Shown in pieces: positions 1 to 8,136 of a stretch of DNA of 64,000 bases. The position numbers were made by a program, and so were the translations under genes. This DNA is from Limisphaera sp026417315 (GTDB lineage: Bacteria > Verrucomicrobiota > Verrucomicrobiia > Limisphaerales > Limisphaeraceae). Under the pieces are notes generated by a model, which was given only the letters and a program-made list of their open reading frames with translations, was not told the origin of the DNA and did no database searches. Numbering within the stretch: position 1 is the first letter of the stretch; each line of letters starts with the position of its first letter. The DNA is taken from the NCBI RefSeq assembly GCF_049537125.1, contig NZ_JBMVQY010000004.1:248001-312000 (forward strand), given 5' to 3'.

Positions 1-1381
1 GCCCGAGCCCGAACAGCGGCACCGCGCGGCGGAAGGTCTCGTCCTGAAGGGGTCGCGTGACCTCGGCGTTGAAGTTCTCGCGAACCGAGGTTTCCATGAG
101 TTCGAGGCGAAACGCGGGGATGACTCCCCAAGGGCCCCATTGGAAGCGGTTTTCGGCGAAAAGGGCGCCGTAGAGGGAGTGGCGGTCGAGGTCGAACTGA
201 GGTTGGCCACTGAGGCTGGTACTGAGGCCCGGGACCCGCTCGCGGCTGCGGGGGCTGTCGGCGGCGTACGCGACGAACCCGCCGGTGAGTTGATGTTCCT
301 GTGCCCCCGTAGCCCAGGTGTGGCGCAGTCGCGCGTCGAGTCCGACGAAATCGAAGATTTGCTGGTCGAGGTTCATGAAGGTGCCGGCGTTGTTTTGGCG
401 GCGGCTGAGGCGGTCCTGGTGGCCGGCCCAGGCTTTGAGAGTAAGGGCGGTTTGCTCGGAGAGGGCGCCGTCCAAGGTGAGCGAGGGCACGTAGCGTTCG
501 ACGAAGAGGCGGTCCAGGGGGCGAACGGTCTGCTCGCGGTTGGCGATGTATTGGGCAAGGGTGAGACGGCCGGGTTCTCCGGACTCGGCGCCGTACCCGT
601 AGAAATCGAGGGTCAGGCGCCAGGATTCGCTCAGCTGCAGCGTGAGCTTGGCCTGACCATGGTAGACGGAATAATCGGCATTCGCATCTCGGAAACCATC
701 GGCCTGGCGGTGATGAAAGGTGGCGAGGTATCCGAGGTGCGAGAGGGTCCCGGAGAGACAGGTGTGGGTGGAATAGAGTCCCCATGAGCCGGCCAGGTGT
801 CGGGTGTCGATCTCCCAGGGCGTTCGGGTTTGGGGCAGGATGGTGACGTGGTTAAGGACAGGGCCGGGCTGGGGCCCGTAAAGCAGGGCGGATCCGCCAC
901 GGATCATTTCGACGCGCTGGACGCTTTCCATGGGCGGGGTGTAGTACGCGGTGCTGTAGCCGAGCCAGTCGGAGGCGATGGGGATGCCATCTTGGAGGTT
1001 GAGCAGGAACTCGGACTCGTGTGGGTCGCCAATGCCTCGATAGGTGGCGTTCAGGTGGCCGGGCGTGGGCATTTCGGAGATCAAAAGGCCGGGCAGCAGA
1101 CTGAACGCCTCGCGATAATTGTTGTTGACGACCGCAGGGAGGGTCTCGAGGTCGGCCACGGAAGTTTTCTTGCCCTGGTAAAGTTGAACGCCGTGCACGT
1201 CGGGCAGGGCGCCGCCCGCAGGGGCGATTCCCCGGACGATGACCGGCGGCAGGACGCCGGGCACTGGCGTCTCCTGGGCCAGGCCAACGGTCGCGGCCGT
1301 GGCCACACAGGCCACGGCTCGAACTGCAGCGAAAACCGACAGAGCCTTCGGGTTGTGCAAGGTCTGCGCGTTTCGTTTCAT
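1..1381 (-). CDS. TonB-dependent receptor, FecA-like, 5' part (3' end outside window)
   Basis: Outer-membrane gated channel for uptake of an iron chelate or similar ligand, powered by TonB-ExbBD. Reading the minus strand from ATG at 1379-1381, one frame stays open to the window edge (about 460 codons), so the C-terminal barrel is missing. After a signal peptide ending near AQETPVP, the plug domain contains VNNNYREAFSLLPGLLISEM, the TYRGIG motif, DGIPIASDWLGY and VEMIRGGSALLYGPQPG, the usual plug signature and closest in my reading to FecA-type receptors. The barrel begins after about residue 180 with alternating aromatic and polar strands. It is transcribed divergently from fmt, with about 240 bases between the two starts. 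The ligand cannot be told from the sequence. Confidence 0.88.
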   Translation of the reverse strand, partial: MKRNAQTLHNPKALSVFAAVRAVACVATAATVGLAQETPVPGVLPPVIVRGIAPAGGALPDVHGVQLYQGKKTSVADLETLPAVVNNNYREAFSLLPGLLISEMPTPGHLNATYRGIGDPHESEFLLNLQDGIPIASDWLGYSTAYYTPPMESVQRVEMIRGGSALLYGPQPGPVLNHVTILPQTRTPWEIDTRHLAGSWGLYSTHTCLSGTLSHLGYLATFHHRQADGFRDANADYSVYHGQAKLTLQLSESWRLTLDFYGYGAESGEPGRLTLAQYIANREQTVRPLDRLFVERYVPSLTLDGALSEQTALTLKAWAGHQDRLSRRQNNAGTFMNLDQQIFDFVGLDARLRHTWATGAQEHQLTGGFVAYAADSPRSRERVPGLSTSLSGQPQFDLDRHSLYGALFAENRFQWGPWGVIPAFRLELMETSVRENFNAEVTRPLQDETFRRAVPLFGLG

Positions 1382-1620
1382 ACCCCTCATCGTAGGGAGT
1401 GACTTTGCGCGGTGCTGCCGGTCGGTTGCGATTTTTTGTCGGTGCTTTGCGCTTCCTTCCCCGGGGACGTACCGATGGAGAGGCCGGCTGGGGACGCGGG
1501 GCGCCTTCGAATCGTTTGAGGCGACAGCCTCGCGCAATCGAATGAGCTGGGGATTGCGGGATGCCCGAAGCTTTGGTTTGCACTTTCGCCGCTCGGGGGT
1601 TTGTCGTTTGGTTGGGGGAG

Positions 1621-2646
1621 ATGAAACGTGTGCGATGTGTGTTCATGGGGACGGGGGCGATTGCGTGCCCGAGCCTGCGCCGCCTGGTGGCGTGGGGTGG
1701 TGTCGAGGTGGTCGGAGTGGTGACGCAGCCCGACCGGCCGGCGGGGCGTCATTTGCAGCCGCAGTCTTCGCCGGTGAAACAGCTGGCCGTGGGGCAGGGT
1801 TTGCCGGTGTTGCAACCGCAGCGGGTGCGAGAGCCGGGGTTTCTCGAGGCGTTGGCGGCGTGGCAACCGGAATTGGTGGTGGTGATGGCGTACGGCCAGA
1901 TCCTGCCGCGGACGGTCCTGGAACTGCCGCGGCATGGCTGTGTGAATGTGCACGCGTCGTTATTGCCCAAGTATCGCGGGGCGGCGCCGATCCAATGGGC
2001 CCTGGCACGCGGAGAAACCGAGACGGGTGTGACCCTCATGCAAATGGACGAGGGGATGGACACCGGGCCGATTCTGGCCCAACGGGCCGTTCCCATTTTG
2101 CCGGAGGACACCGCTGCCACGCTGCAGGATCGGCTGGCGGTGCTGGGGGCGGACTTGTTGGTGGAGACCCTGCCGGCGTACCTGGCCGGGCAGATCGTGC
2201 CCCGACCCCAACCGGCGGAGGGCGTTTCGTATGCCCCTCGTTTGCGCAAGACCGATGGGCTCATGGACTGGGCGCTTTCGGCGCGAGACTTGTGGCTCCG
2301 GGTTCGGGCTTTCGACCCGTGGCCGGGGACGTTCACGTGGTGGTGGCGGCGAGGCGAACCGAGTGGGCCGGGTGGCGCGGGGAGCGCGGAAGAGGAGGAC
2401 AAGCCGCGCTGGGCTGGGCCGGTCTTACTGAAGGTGTGGCGGGCCACTGTGGAGTCGGGCAGCGGGCGAGTGGGAGAGGTTTTGGAAGTGAATCCTCGCG
2501 GCGTCTTGGTGGGTTGCGGTCAGGGGATCCTGCGTCTTCTGGAGGTGCAGCGGGAGGGGGGACGGCGCATGGGGATTGCGGAGTTCCTGGCGGGGAATCC
2601 GATGCGCCCCGGCGACCGGCTCGGTAGCATGGAGCCGCCGGTATAG
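1621..2646 (+). CDS. fmt: Methionyl-tRNA formyltransferase
   Basis: Formylates the methionine on initiator tRNA using 10-formyltetrahydrofolate, in the cytoplasm. The 341-residue product has the N-terminal formyltransferase fold with FMGTGAIACP near the start, the folate-site motif VHASLLPKYRGAAPIQWA (the H-x-SLLP-x-YRG-xAPI core) and GVTLMQMDEGMDTGPIL. The C-terminal OB-like domain is present but has a charged insert around residues 240-265 (GPGGAGSAEEEDKPRW). The frame is open for 20 codons upstream, but I chose the ATG at 1621 because a GGGGGAG ribosome binding site lies just before it and the family motif follows directly. No def gene is adjacent. Confidence 0.95.
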   Translation: MKRVRCVFMGTGAIACPSLRRLVAWGGVEVVGVVTQPDRPAGRHLQPQSSPVKQLAVGQGLPVLQPQRVREPGFLEALAAWQPELVVVMAYGQILPRTVLELPRHGCVNVHASLLPKYRGAAPIQWALARGETETGVTLMQMDEGMDTGPILAQRAVPILPEDTAATLQDRLAVLGADLLVETLPAYLAGQIVPRPQPAEGVSYAPRLRKTDGLMDWALSARDLWLRVRAFDPWPGTFTWWWRRGEPSGPGGAGSAEEEDKPRWAGPVLLKVWRATVESGSGRVGEVLEVNPRGVLVGCGQGILRLLEVQREGGRRMGIAEFLAGNPMRPGDRLGSMEPPV

Positions 2647-2707
2647 CAGTCGGGCGGAAGGGACCGCAGTTTCGCACCGGGTGAAGCCATGGTAGCTTGG
2701 GGGCGTC

Positions 2708-4117
2708 ATGGCAGGGAGAACAAAAAGGCGGATCTTTCGACGGTTGGTGGCGGGCTGTGCGTGCCTGTGGCTGAGCCTGGTTCCGATGGTGTTTCGGGTG
2801 GGAGCCGCGGTGACCAACCGACTGGCGTGGGATACGCAGCAGAATCGGGTGGATGCGGATGTCCAAGGGTGGTCGTTGGACACAGTGTTGCGGGAGATCG
2901 CCGCGCAGACGGGCTGGCGGGTGTTTGTCGAGCCCGGTTTGTCAGGGCGCGTGTCCACGCGGTTTCAGGGCTTGCCGCCCGGTGAGGCGTTGCGACGGCT
3001 GTTGGACCGACTGAACTTTGCGTTGCTGCCCCGGAGCAACGGGCCTCCCCAGCTGTATGTGTTTCGCACTTCATTACAGGAGGCAACGCAGCCCGTGACA
3101 GAGGCCGGGCGTGCGCCCGCCGGAACGGCAGAGACGAACCGACTACGGAACGAGTGGATTGTGCGGGTAAAACCGGGGTCGGAGATAGAAGCTCTGGCGC
3201 GCGCACTGGGTGCGGAAGTGGTGGGTCGGCTGGAGGAGCTCCATGCGTATCGCCTGCGGTTTGCCAGTGCGGAGGCAGCGGAGGCGGCACGCCAGCGGTT
3301 GCTGGAGGATCCCGCGGTGACGGACGTGGAGGCCAACTACGCCATCGGGCGGCCGGGGGAGGTCCAGGGTTTGTTGGGGACCTCGGTGGGCTGGCCCCGG
3401 ATTCGGGCGCGGCCTCCGGACCCCGGCGGGCCGGTCGTGGTGGCGTTGTTGGACACGGCGGTTCAGTCGTTACCGGGCTCGCTGGGCGAGTTTGTCCTTG
3501 CGCCAATCCGGGTTGTGCCGGGCGGCCAGGTCCCGGCGGATGTTCCCACGCACGGCACGGCCATGGCTCAGACGGTGTTGCGTGGAGTGGAAATGGTTTC
3601 CGGCGCGGATTTGAAGGTGAGGCTTTTGCCCGTGGACGTTTACGGGGATCAACCGGCGACCTCGACCTTCGACTTGGCGGTGGGGGTCTACCGGGCCGTG
3701 CACGAAGGAGGAGCGCACATTCTGAACCTCAGTTTGGGCAGCGAGGCGGACAACCGCTTTTTGCACGCGCTGCTGCAACAGGTGAGTGCAAGCGGGGTGC
3801 TGGTGTTGGCGGCGGCGGGGAACGAACCGGTGACGACTCCGGTGTTTCCGGCCGCGTATCCCGAGGTGATGGCGGTGACTGCGGGGGATCGGACCGGGCG
3901 GATCGCACCTTATGCGAATCGCGGGGATTTCGTGGACCTGATCGCACCCGGGGTGAGTGTGGTGTACCATCAAGGGCAGCCGTTTTTGGTCAGTGGCACC
4001 TCGGCGGCCACGGCGTTTGCCAGCGGGTTGGCGGCAGGGTTGGCCGAGACGCGCGGCCGCAACCCGGACGAGATTCGGAGTGCGCTGCGGGTGATTCTTT
4101 CGACGCCCAAACCTTAA
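2708..4117 (+). CDS. Secreted subtilisin-family (S8) protease with an N-terminal STN-like domain
   Basis: A 469-residue exported protein. A signal peptide (residues 1-34) is followed by about 80 residues that resemble the short STN domain of secretins and TonB receptors (WSLDTVLREIAAQTGWRVFV, then a FQGLPPGEALRRLLDRL segment). An I9-like propeptide follows (EWIVRVKPGSEIEALARALG, residues 140-215), and then the S8 catalytic domain. The catalytic set is visible: Asp249 in ALLDTA, His282 in PTHGTAMAQ, oxyanion Asn372 in AAAGNE and Ser432 in SGTSAATA. The Asp motif has DTA in place of the usual DTG, so activity is likely but not certain. STN joined to a subtilase is an arrangement I do not know as standard. 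Confidence 0.85.
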   Translation: MAGRTKRRIFRRLVAGCACLWLSLVPMVFRVGAAVTNRLAWDTQQNRVDADVQGWSLDTVLREIAAQTGWRVFVEPGLSGRVSTRFQGLPPGEALRRLLDRLNFALLPRSNGPPQLYVFRTSLQEATQPVTEAGRAPAGTAETNRLRNEWIVRVKPGSEIEALARALGAEVVGRLEELHAYRLRFASAEAAEAARQRLLEDPAVTDVEANYAIGRPGEVQGLLGTSVGWPRIRARPPDPGGPVVVALLDTAVQSLPGSLGEFVLAPIRVVPGGQVPADVPTHGTAMAQTVLRGVEMVSGADLKVRLLPVDVYGDQPATSTFDLAVGVYRAVHEGGAHILNLSLGSEADNRFLHALLQQVSASGVLVLAAAGNEPVTTPVFPAAYPEVMAVTAGDRTGRIAPYANRGDFVDLIAPGVSVVYHQGQPFLVSGTSAATAFASGLAAGLAETRGRNPDEIRSALRVILSTPKP

Positions 4118-4253
4118 CGGGCTACCCGACGGAGTGCCGGCGCCAAGGATCACCCATTCGGGCGAGCGGGGCTAGCTGGGGTGGGATATACCAGTCGGTT
4201 CGGGTATCCGAAGAACAGGAATCCAGCCGCGGGTTTAAGAACACCACATGTTC

Positions 4254-5156
4254 TCAGGGGCGAGCCGAGGTGCGTTCAGCGATCCACATCCAGTCGGGAC
4301 TTCCGGGCACGGCGCGGCGGCTGACATTTCCGCCGACCACCTTGGTGCGCGCATCCCGCCATTTGTGGATTTCGGAATGACCGTCTGCAAAGGCGAAGCC
4401 AGCGCCAAAGTTGTGATAGGTTCCGGGCCAATCAATCCACTCGGGATTCACCATCCCCACGGCGAAGCCGGCGTCGTTCAAACTGTAGGCGTCTTCATCC
4501 AAGATAACCCAGGTCATCGCTGGACCGGGTTTGAGGAAATCTGTGGTCTTGCCGTAGGTGAAAAAGGGCTGGTTGCGACGGTGAGTGTGAGAATTGTTCA
4601 ACCAAGGACCGTTGGTCGGGCGATCGGGTGGACCAGCGTGACCGGAGCCAGCATCAAAACCTCGGCAAATTGTACCCACCGCCTGGCTCATGGCGATGGT
4701 GCGGGCGGCGCGAACGGTTTGGCCGCGCTTGGCCGGGTCGGTGCCACTGTAGAGGCCCGAGCGTTGATCTGCTGGACAACGGAAGATCTCGACATTCCTC
4801 CCGATGTAGGGCGCCACCAGCGTGCGGTCCGGGTCCATGAGGACGTCCGGATTGAACTCTTGAGCGCCGCCACGACCGGCCTGGCCGGCACACCAGTTGT
4901 GACCGGGAATGGTGTTGCCGTCGTCCGGGTTGGGCGGCAAAAGCTCCCGATGATCGCTGGCGTACAGGGTGATCGCTTTCATGAGCTGGTTGCCGTTGTT
5001 CATGCAGTAGATCCCCTGGGTTTTGGCCTTGGCCTTGCTCAGGGCCGGCAACAGCATGCCCGCCAAAATGGCAATGATGGCGATGACGACCAGTAGTTCG
5101 ATCAGTGTAAACGCCCTGCCCGCGGCGTTCCGCCTTGTTTGGTTCCAAGGTTGCAT
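4254..5156 (-). CDS. Type II secretion/pseudopilin-like protein with H-x9-DG C-terminal motif
   Basis: A 300-residue protein with a class III (prepilin) signal: a basic leader, then FTLIELLVVIAIIAILAG, cut before the Phe and methylated there by prepilin peptidase, with Glu at position +5. After the long N-terminal helix (SKAKAKTQGIYCMNN) comes a globular domain rich in Trp, Asn and Pro, and near the end the H-x9-DG signature (HNFGAGFAFADGHSEIHKW). Such proteins occur in many copies in Planctomycetes and Verrucomicrobia; their role is not settled. The gene stands alone, convergent with the subtilase and divergent from the glycosidase. A possible promoter lies upstream. Confidence 0.9.
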   Translation of the reverse strand: MQPWNQTRRNAAGRAFTLIELLVVIAIIAILAGMLLPALSKAKAKTQGIYCMNNGNQLMKAITLYASDHRELLPPNPDDGNTIPGHNWCAGQAGRGGAQEFNPDVLMDPDRTLVAPYIGRNVEIFRCPADQRSGLYSGTDPAKRGQTVRAARTIAMSQAVGTICRGFDAGSGHAGPPDRPTNGPWLNNSHTHRRNQPFFTYGKTTDFLKPGPAMTWVILDEDAYSLNDAGFAVGMVNPEWIDWPGTYHNFGAGFAFADGHSEIHKWRDARTKVVGGNVSRRAVPGSPDWMWIAERTSARP

Positions 5157-5223
5157 GGTCGAAGTCGGTTGCTGCTTCTGCTTTGTAGCCGTCCGGACAC
5201 TGGTTCGGCCCGTTTCTCAAGCC

Positions 5224-5252
5224 ACGTTAGGCCGTTTGCCGGATTTCGTCAA
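5224..5252 (-). promoter_or_regulatory. Possible sigma-70-type promoter for the prepilin-like gene
   Basis: On the minus strand a TTGACG box (5247-5252) and a TAACGT box (5224-5229) are 17 bases apart, about 70 bases before the ATG at 5156. The -35 matches consensus at 5 of 6 positions, the -10 at only 3 of 6. Confidence 0.3.
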
Positions 5253-5472
5253 CTGGGCATTCCGGGCTCGGAGGTCCGGGGCGGAGAATGGCTTACTTGT
5301 AAGCCGGAGGAGGGGGGAGGAACTCGTCGCGGTGGGGCGCCGGGCCAAGAAGTGGGCCTAACGCGTTGGGCGTCGGCTTCTTTGCCTCCAAACCGGACTC
5401 GACGCACGTCCCGGGGCGAGGTTGAATGACGGCACACCGCTCCGGGGGAACCGCCGGATGCAGGGAAAGACC

Positions 5473-6747
5473 ATGTCCAAAACCGTTTCGACCATGAAGA
5501 TTCCAGCCGTATCGCCTTGGGTTCCGCTGATTTGCCTGGCCTTGAGCCTCGTTGTACCGGCCCGCGCCGAGGGCTTTTTGCGCGCCCGGGGAGATCGGAT
5601 TGTGGACGGAGAGGGCAGGGAGGTGCTCTTGCGGGGCATGGGCCTGGGCGGCTGGATGCTCCAGGAGGGCTACATGCTGCGGCTGAAAGGGGAGAATCCA
5701 CAGCATCGAATCCGGCAGCGGATCGTGGAGTTGATCGGACCCGAGGCGACGGAACGGTTTTATGTCCTGTGGCGGGACCGGCACATGACCGAGGCGGACG
5801 TGAGAGCATTGGCGGAAGCGGGCTTCAACTCGATCCGTCTGCCGATGCATTACAATCTGTTTACGCTGCCGGTGGATGAAGAGCCGGAGCCGGGGCGGCA
5901 GACGTGGCTGCCGACCGGCTTTGAGTTGGTGGACCGTCTGCTGGCCTGGTGTCGGGCGTATCGGATCTATTTGATCCTGGACCTGCACGCGGCTCCGGGT
6001 GGACAGGGCCACGACGTGAACATTTGCGATCGGGACACGAACAAGCCGTCCCTCTGGGAGGATCCACGGAATCGGGAAAAGACGGTGGCGTTGTGGCGGA
6101 AGTTGGCGGAGCGATATGCCCGGGAGCCATGGATCGGGGGCTACGATCTGATCAACGAGCCGAACTGGAGCTTCGAGGGGAGGGAGCGGCACGGCCGGGA
6201 AGACCAGACCAACGCGCCCCTGTGGGCCTTGTACCGGGAGATCACCCGCGCAATTCGGGAGGTGGACCGGAACCACATGATCATTTTGGGAGGCAACGGC
6301 TGGGGAAACAACTACCGGGGGTTCCCCGGTCCGTGGGATGACAACCTGGTGCTGAGTTTTCACAAGTACTGGAATCCGAACACGGACGAGGCGATCGCGC
6401 CGTACCTGGCGCTGCGCGAGAAGTATCGGATTCCGATCTGGTTGGGGGAGAGCGGGGAGAACTCCAACGAATGGTTTCGGGAGTGCGTGGCGTTGATGGA
6501 GCGGCATCGGATTGGGTGGGCCTGGTGGCCGCACAAGAAGGTGGAGAGCCGTTCCTGCGTGTACACGGTCACACCCCCGACCGAGTACAGGGCATTGTTG
6601 GAGTATTGGAACGGCGGCGGGGCCCGGCCGACGCGCGAGGTGGCAGTGCGGGCGCTGTTTGGTCTGGCGGAGAATTTGCGGGCGGAACGCTGTCAGTACA
6701 ATGCCGAGGTGGTGGAGGCGTTGATTCCGCGCGGGGTGAGTCGGTGA
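5473..6747 (+). CDS. Secreted glycoside hydrolase family 5 (cellulase-like)
   Basis: A 424-residue exported beta-glycosidase. A signal peptide ends near VPARAEG. The GH5 barrel shows FNSIRLPMHYN (conserved Arg on strand 2), LDLHAAPGGQGHD, the acid/base Glu229 in DLINEPNW, SFHKYW, and the nucleophile Glu326 in IWLGESGEN. The Trp-rich WAWWPHKK near residue 358 lines the substrate cleft in this clan. GH5 covers endoglucanase, exoglucanase, mannanase and others, so the substrate (a beta-1,4 or beta-1,3 glucan is my guess) is open. I used ATG 5473 because an AGGGA site lies six bases ahead; in-frame ATGs at 5422 and 5458 are alternatives. No carbohydrate-binding module is attached. Confidence 0.9.
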   Translation: MSKTVSTMKIPAVSPWVPLICLALSLVVPARAEGFLRARGDRIVDGEGREVLLRGMGLGGWMLQEGYMLRLKGENPQHRIRQRIVELIGPEATERFYVLWRDRHMTEADVRALAEAGFNSIRLPMHYNLFTLPVDEEPEPGRQTWLPTGFELVDRLLAWCRAYRIYLILDLHAAPGGQGHDVNICDRDTNKPSLWEDPRNREKTVALWRKLAERYAREPWIGGYDLINEPNWSFEGRERHGREDQTNAPLWALYREITRAIREVDRNHMIILGGNGWGNNYRGFPGPWDDNLVLSFHKYWNPNTDEAIAPYLALREKYRIPIWLGESGENSNEWFRECVALMERHRIGWAWWPHKKVESRSCVYTVTPPTEYRALLEYWNGGGARPTREVAVRALFGLAENLRAERCQYNAEVVEALIPRGVSR

Positions 6748-7014
6748 GGAGAGCCGCGGGCGGGCGCGCCGGTGCGGTCGGGCGATGACCGCTGCCGGGG
6801 CGGTGCGGGGGGCTTCCAAGAGGGATTGCAAAATCCCGCTGAGGCGGACCAAACGCCCGGTGAGCGGTGGCCGGATCGAACCAGCACGTTCGAGCCCGGG
6901 GGCCGGAGGCGCGAATTGACGGCACGCCTGAGCTCGCTTTGGGGCAGCGAGGCTGAAAATGTCCTTTGCCCGGCCGCCGGGCCGTTCGTATGCTGGGTGC
7001 GGCGCGCGAGTCCC

Positions 7015-7986
7015 ATGCGACCGTTTCTCAACATTGCCGTCAATGCGTTCATGGAGCTGGCCCGGCAGCCGGTGTTTTTGCTGCTCATGACCGCCTCGTC
7101 GTTGTTCGAGATTTTTCTGGCGGTCCCGTACTACTTTGCGTTCGGGGACGAGCCCAAGCTGGTGAAGAACAGCACGTTGGCAGTGGCGTTGATCAGTGGC
7201 CTGGCGGGGGCGGTGTTGAGTGCGGCCTCGTCGGTGGCCCGGGAGTTGCGCACCGGCACTGCACTGGCGGTGCTATCGAAGCCGGTGGGAAAGGGACGCT
7301 TTCTGGTGGCCAAATACCTCGGGCTGGCCGGTGCGTTGACCGTGCTGACGTATGTGAACGTTGTGGCGGCCATGGTGGCCGGCCGGATGGCGTTCGATGC
7401 GTACGGTCGGACCGACGTGCGGGCGCTGGGGATTTTTGCGGGGGCCGTGGTGGTGGCGTACTTGTACGGGGCCTTCGCGAATTATTTTCTGCGCCGGCCG
7501 TTCGTAAGCCATGCGGTCTTTGCGTTGGTTCCGATGGTGACGGTGGCGGCCCTGGTGATCGGGCAGGTTTCGGCCCACTCGCCCTCGCTGTACGAACAGG
7601 CCGGGTACGATTACCGGATGATCCCGGCGGGTTTGTTGATCTTGTTTGCGCTGTGGATCCTGGCTGCCGTGGCGGTGACCTGTTCGACGCGGCTGGATCT
7701 GATTCCGACGCTGGCCATTTGTTCCGCGGTATTCCTGTTGGGTTTGGTGGCCGACTACTTGTACAGCCGGATGGGGGGAACATTGGAGGGCGGGCCGTGG
7801 TGGGCGACTGTGCTTTACACGTTGCTGCCGAACTGGCAGCTTTTCTGGCTCGCGGACCTGTTGGAAACGGGCCGCGGTGCCTTCCACTGGGCCTATGTGG
7901 CCAAGGCGTTCGCCTACACGGCCGGGTTCGTGGGGGCCTTGTTGGCGTTGGCGGTGGTGTTGTTCGAGGACCGGGAACTGAGCTGA
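7015..7986 (+). CDS. ABC-2-like membrane permease without a neighbouring ATPase
   Basis: A 323-residue integral membrane protein. The first segment (FLNIAVNAFMELARQPVFLL) is the usual start of ABC-2 permeases that act with a NatA-like ATPase. The conserved cytoplasmic stretch SSVARELRTGTALAVLSKPV and six or more hydrophobic segments follow, with a last one near the C terminus (FAYTAGFVGALLALAVVLFEDREL). The frame is open upstream to 6772, but ATG 7015 starts the family-like sequence. No ATP-binding gene sits beside it, so its ATPase must be encoded elsewhere or it has another role. It lies 150 bases before the first SPFH gene on the same strand and may be the first gene of that operon. Confidence 0.75.
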   Translation: MRPFLNIAVNAFMELARQPVFLLLMTASSLFEIFLAVPYYFAFGDEPKLVKNSTLAVALISGLAGAVLSAASSVARELRTGTALAVLSKPVGKGRFLVAKYLGLAGALTVLTYVNVVAAMVAGRMAFDAYGRTDVRALGIFAGAVVVAYLYGAFANYFLRRPFVSHAVFALVPMVTVAALVIGQVSAHSPSLYEQAGYDYRMIPAGLLILFALWILAAVAVTCSTRLDLIPTLAICSAVFLLGLVADYLYSRMGGTLEGGPWWATVLYTLLPNWQLFWLADLLETGRGAFHWAYVAKAFAYTAGFVGALLALAVVLFEDRELS

Positions 7987-8136
7987 ACCGTCCCTGCGGC
8001 GGCAGACGCCGGCGGGGTGAATGCCCGGCGGGGCCCTTGCAAGGGAGAGGGTGCCCCGGGGTTCCAACGCGCAGGGCTGGGAACCGGTCCAAGGAAGGGA
8101 AGCCGGCAGTGGGCCGGCCCCCGAGCAAGAACCAGA

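Noticed and set aside
5293..6852. A 519-codon minus-strand frame over the GH5 gene
   Set aside because: Antisense shadow; the plus strand has both catalytic glutamates and a signal peptide.
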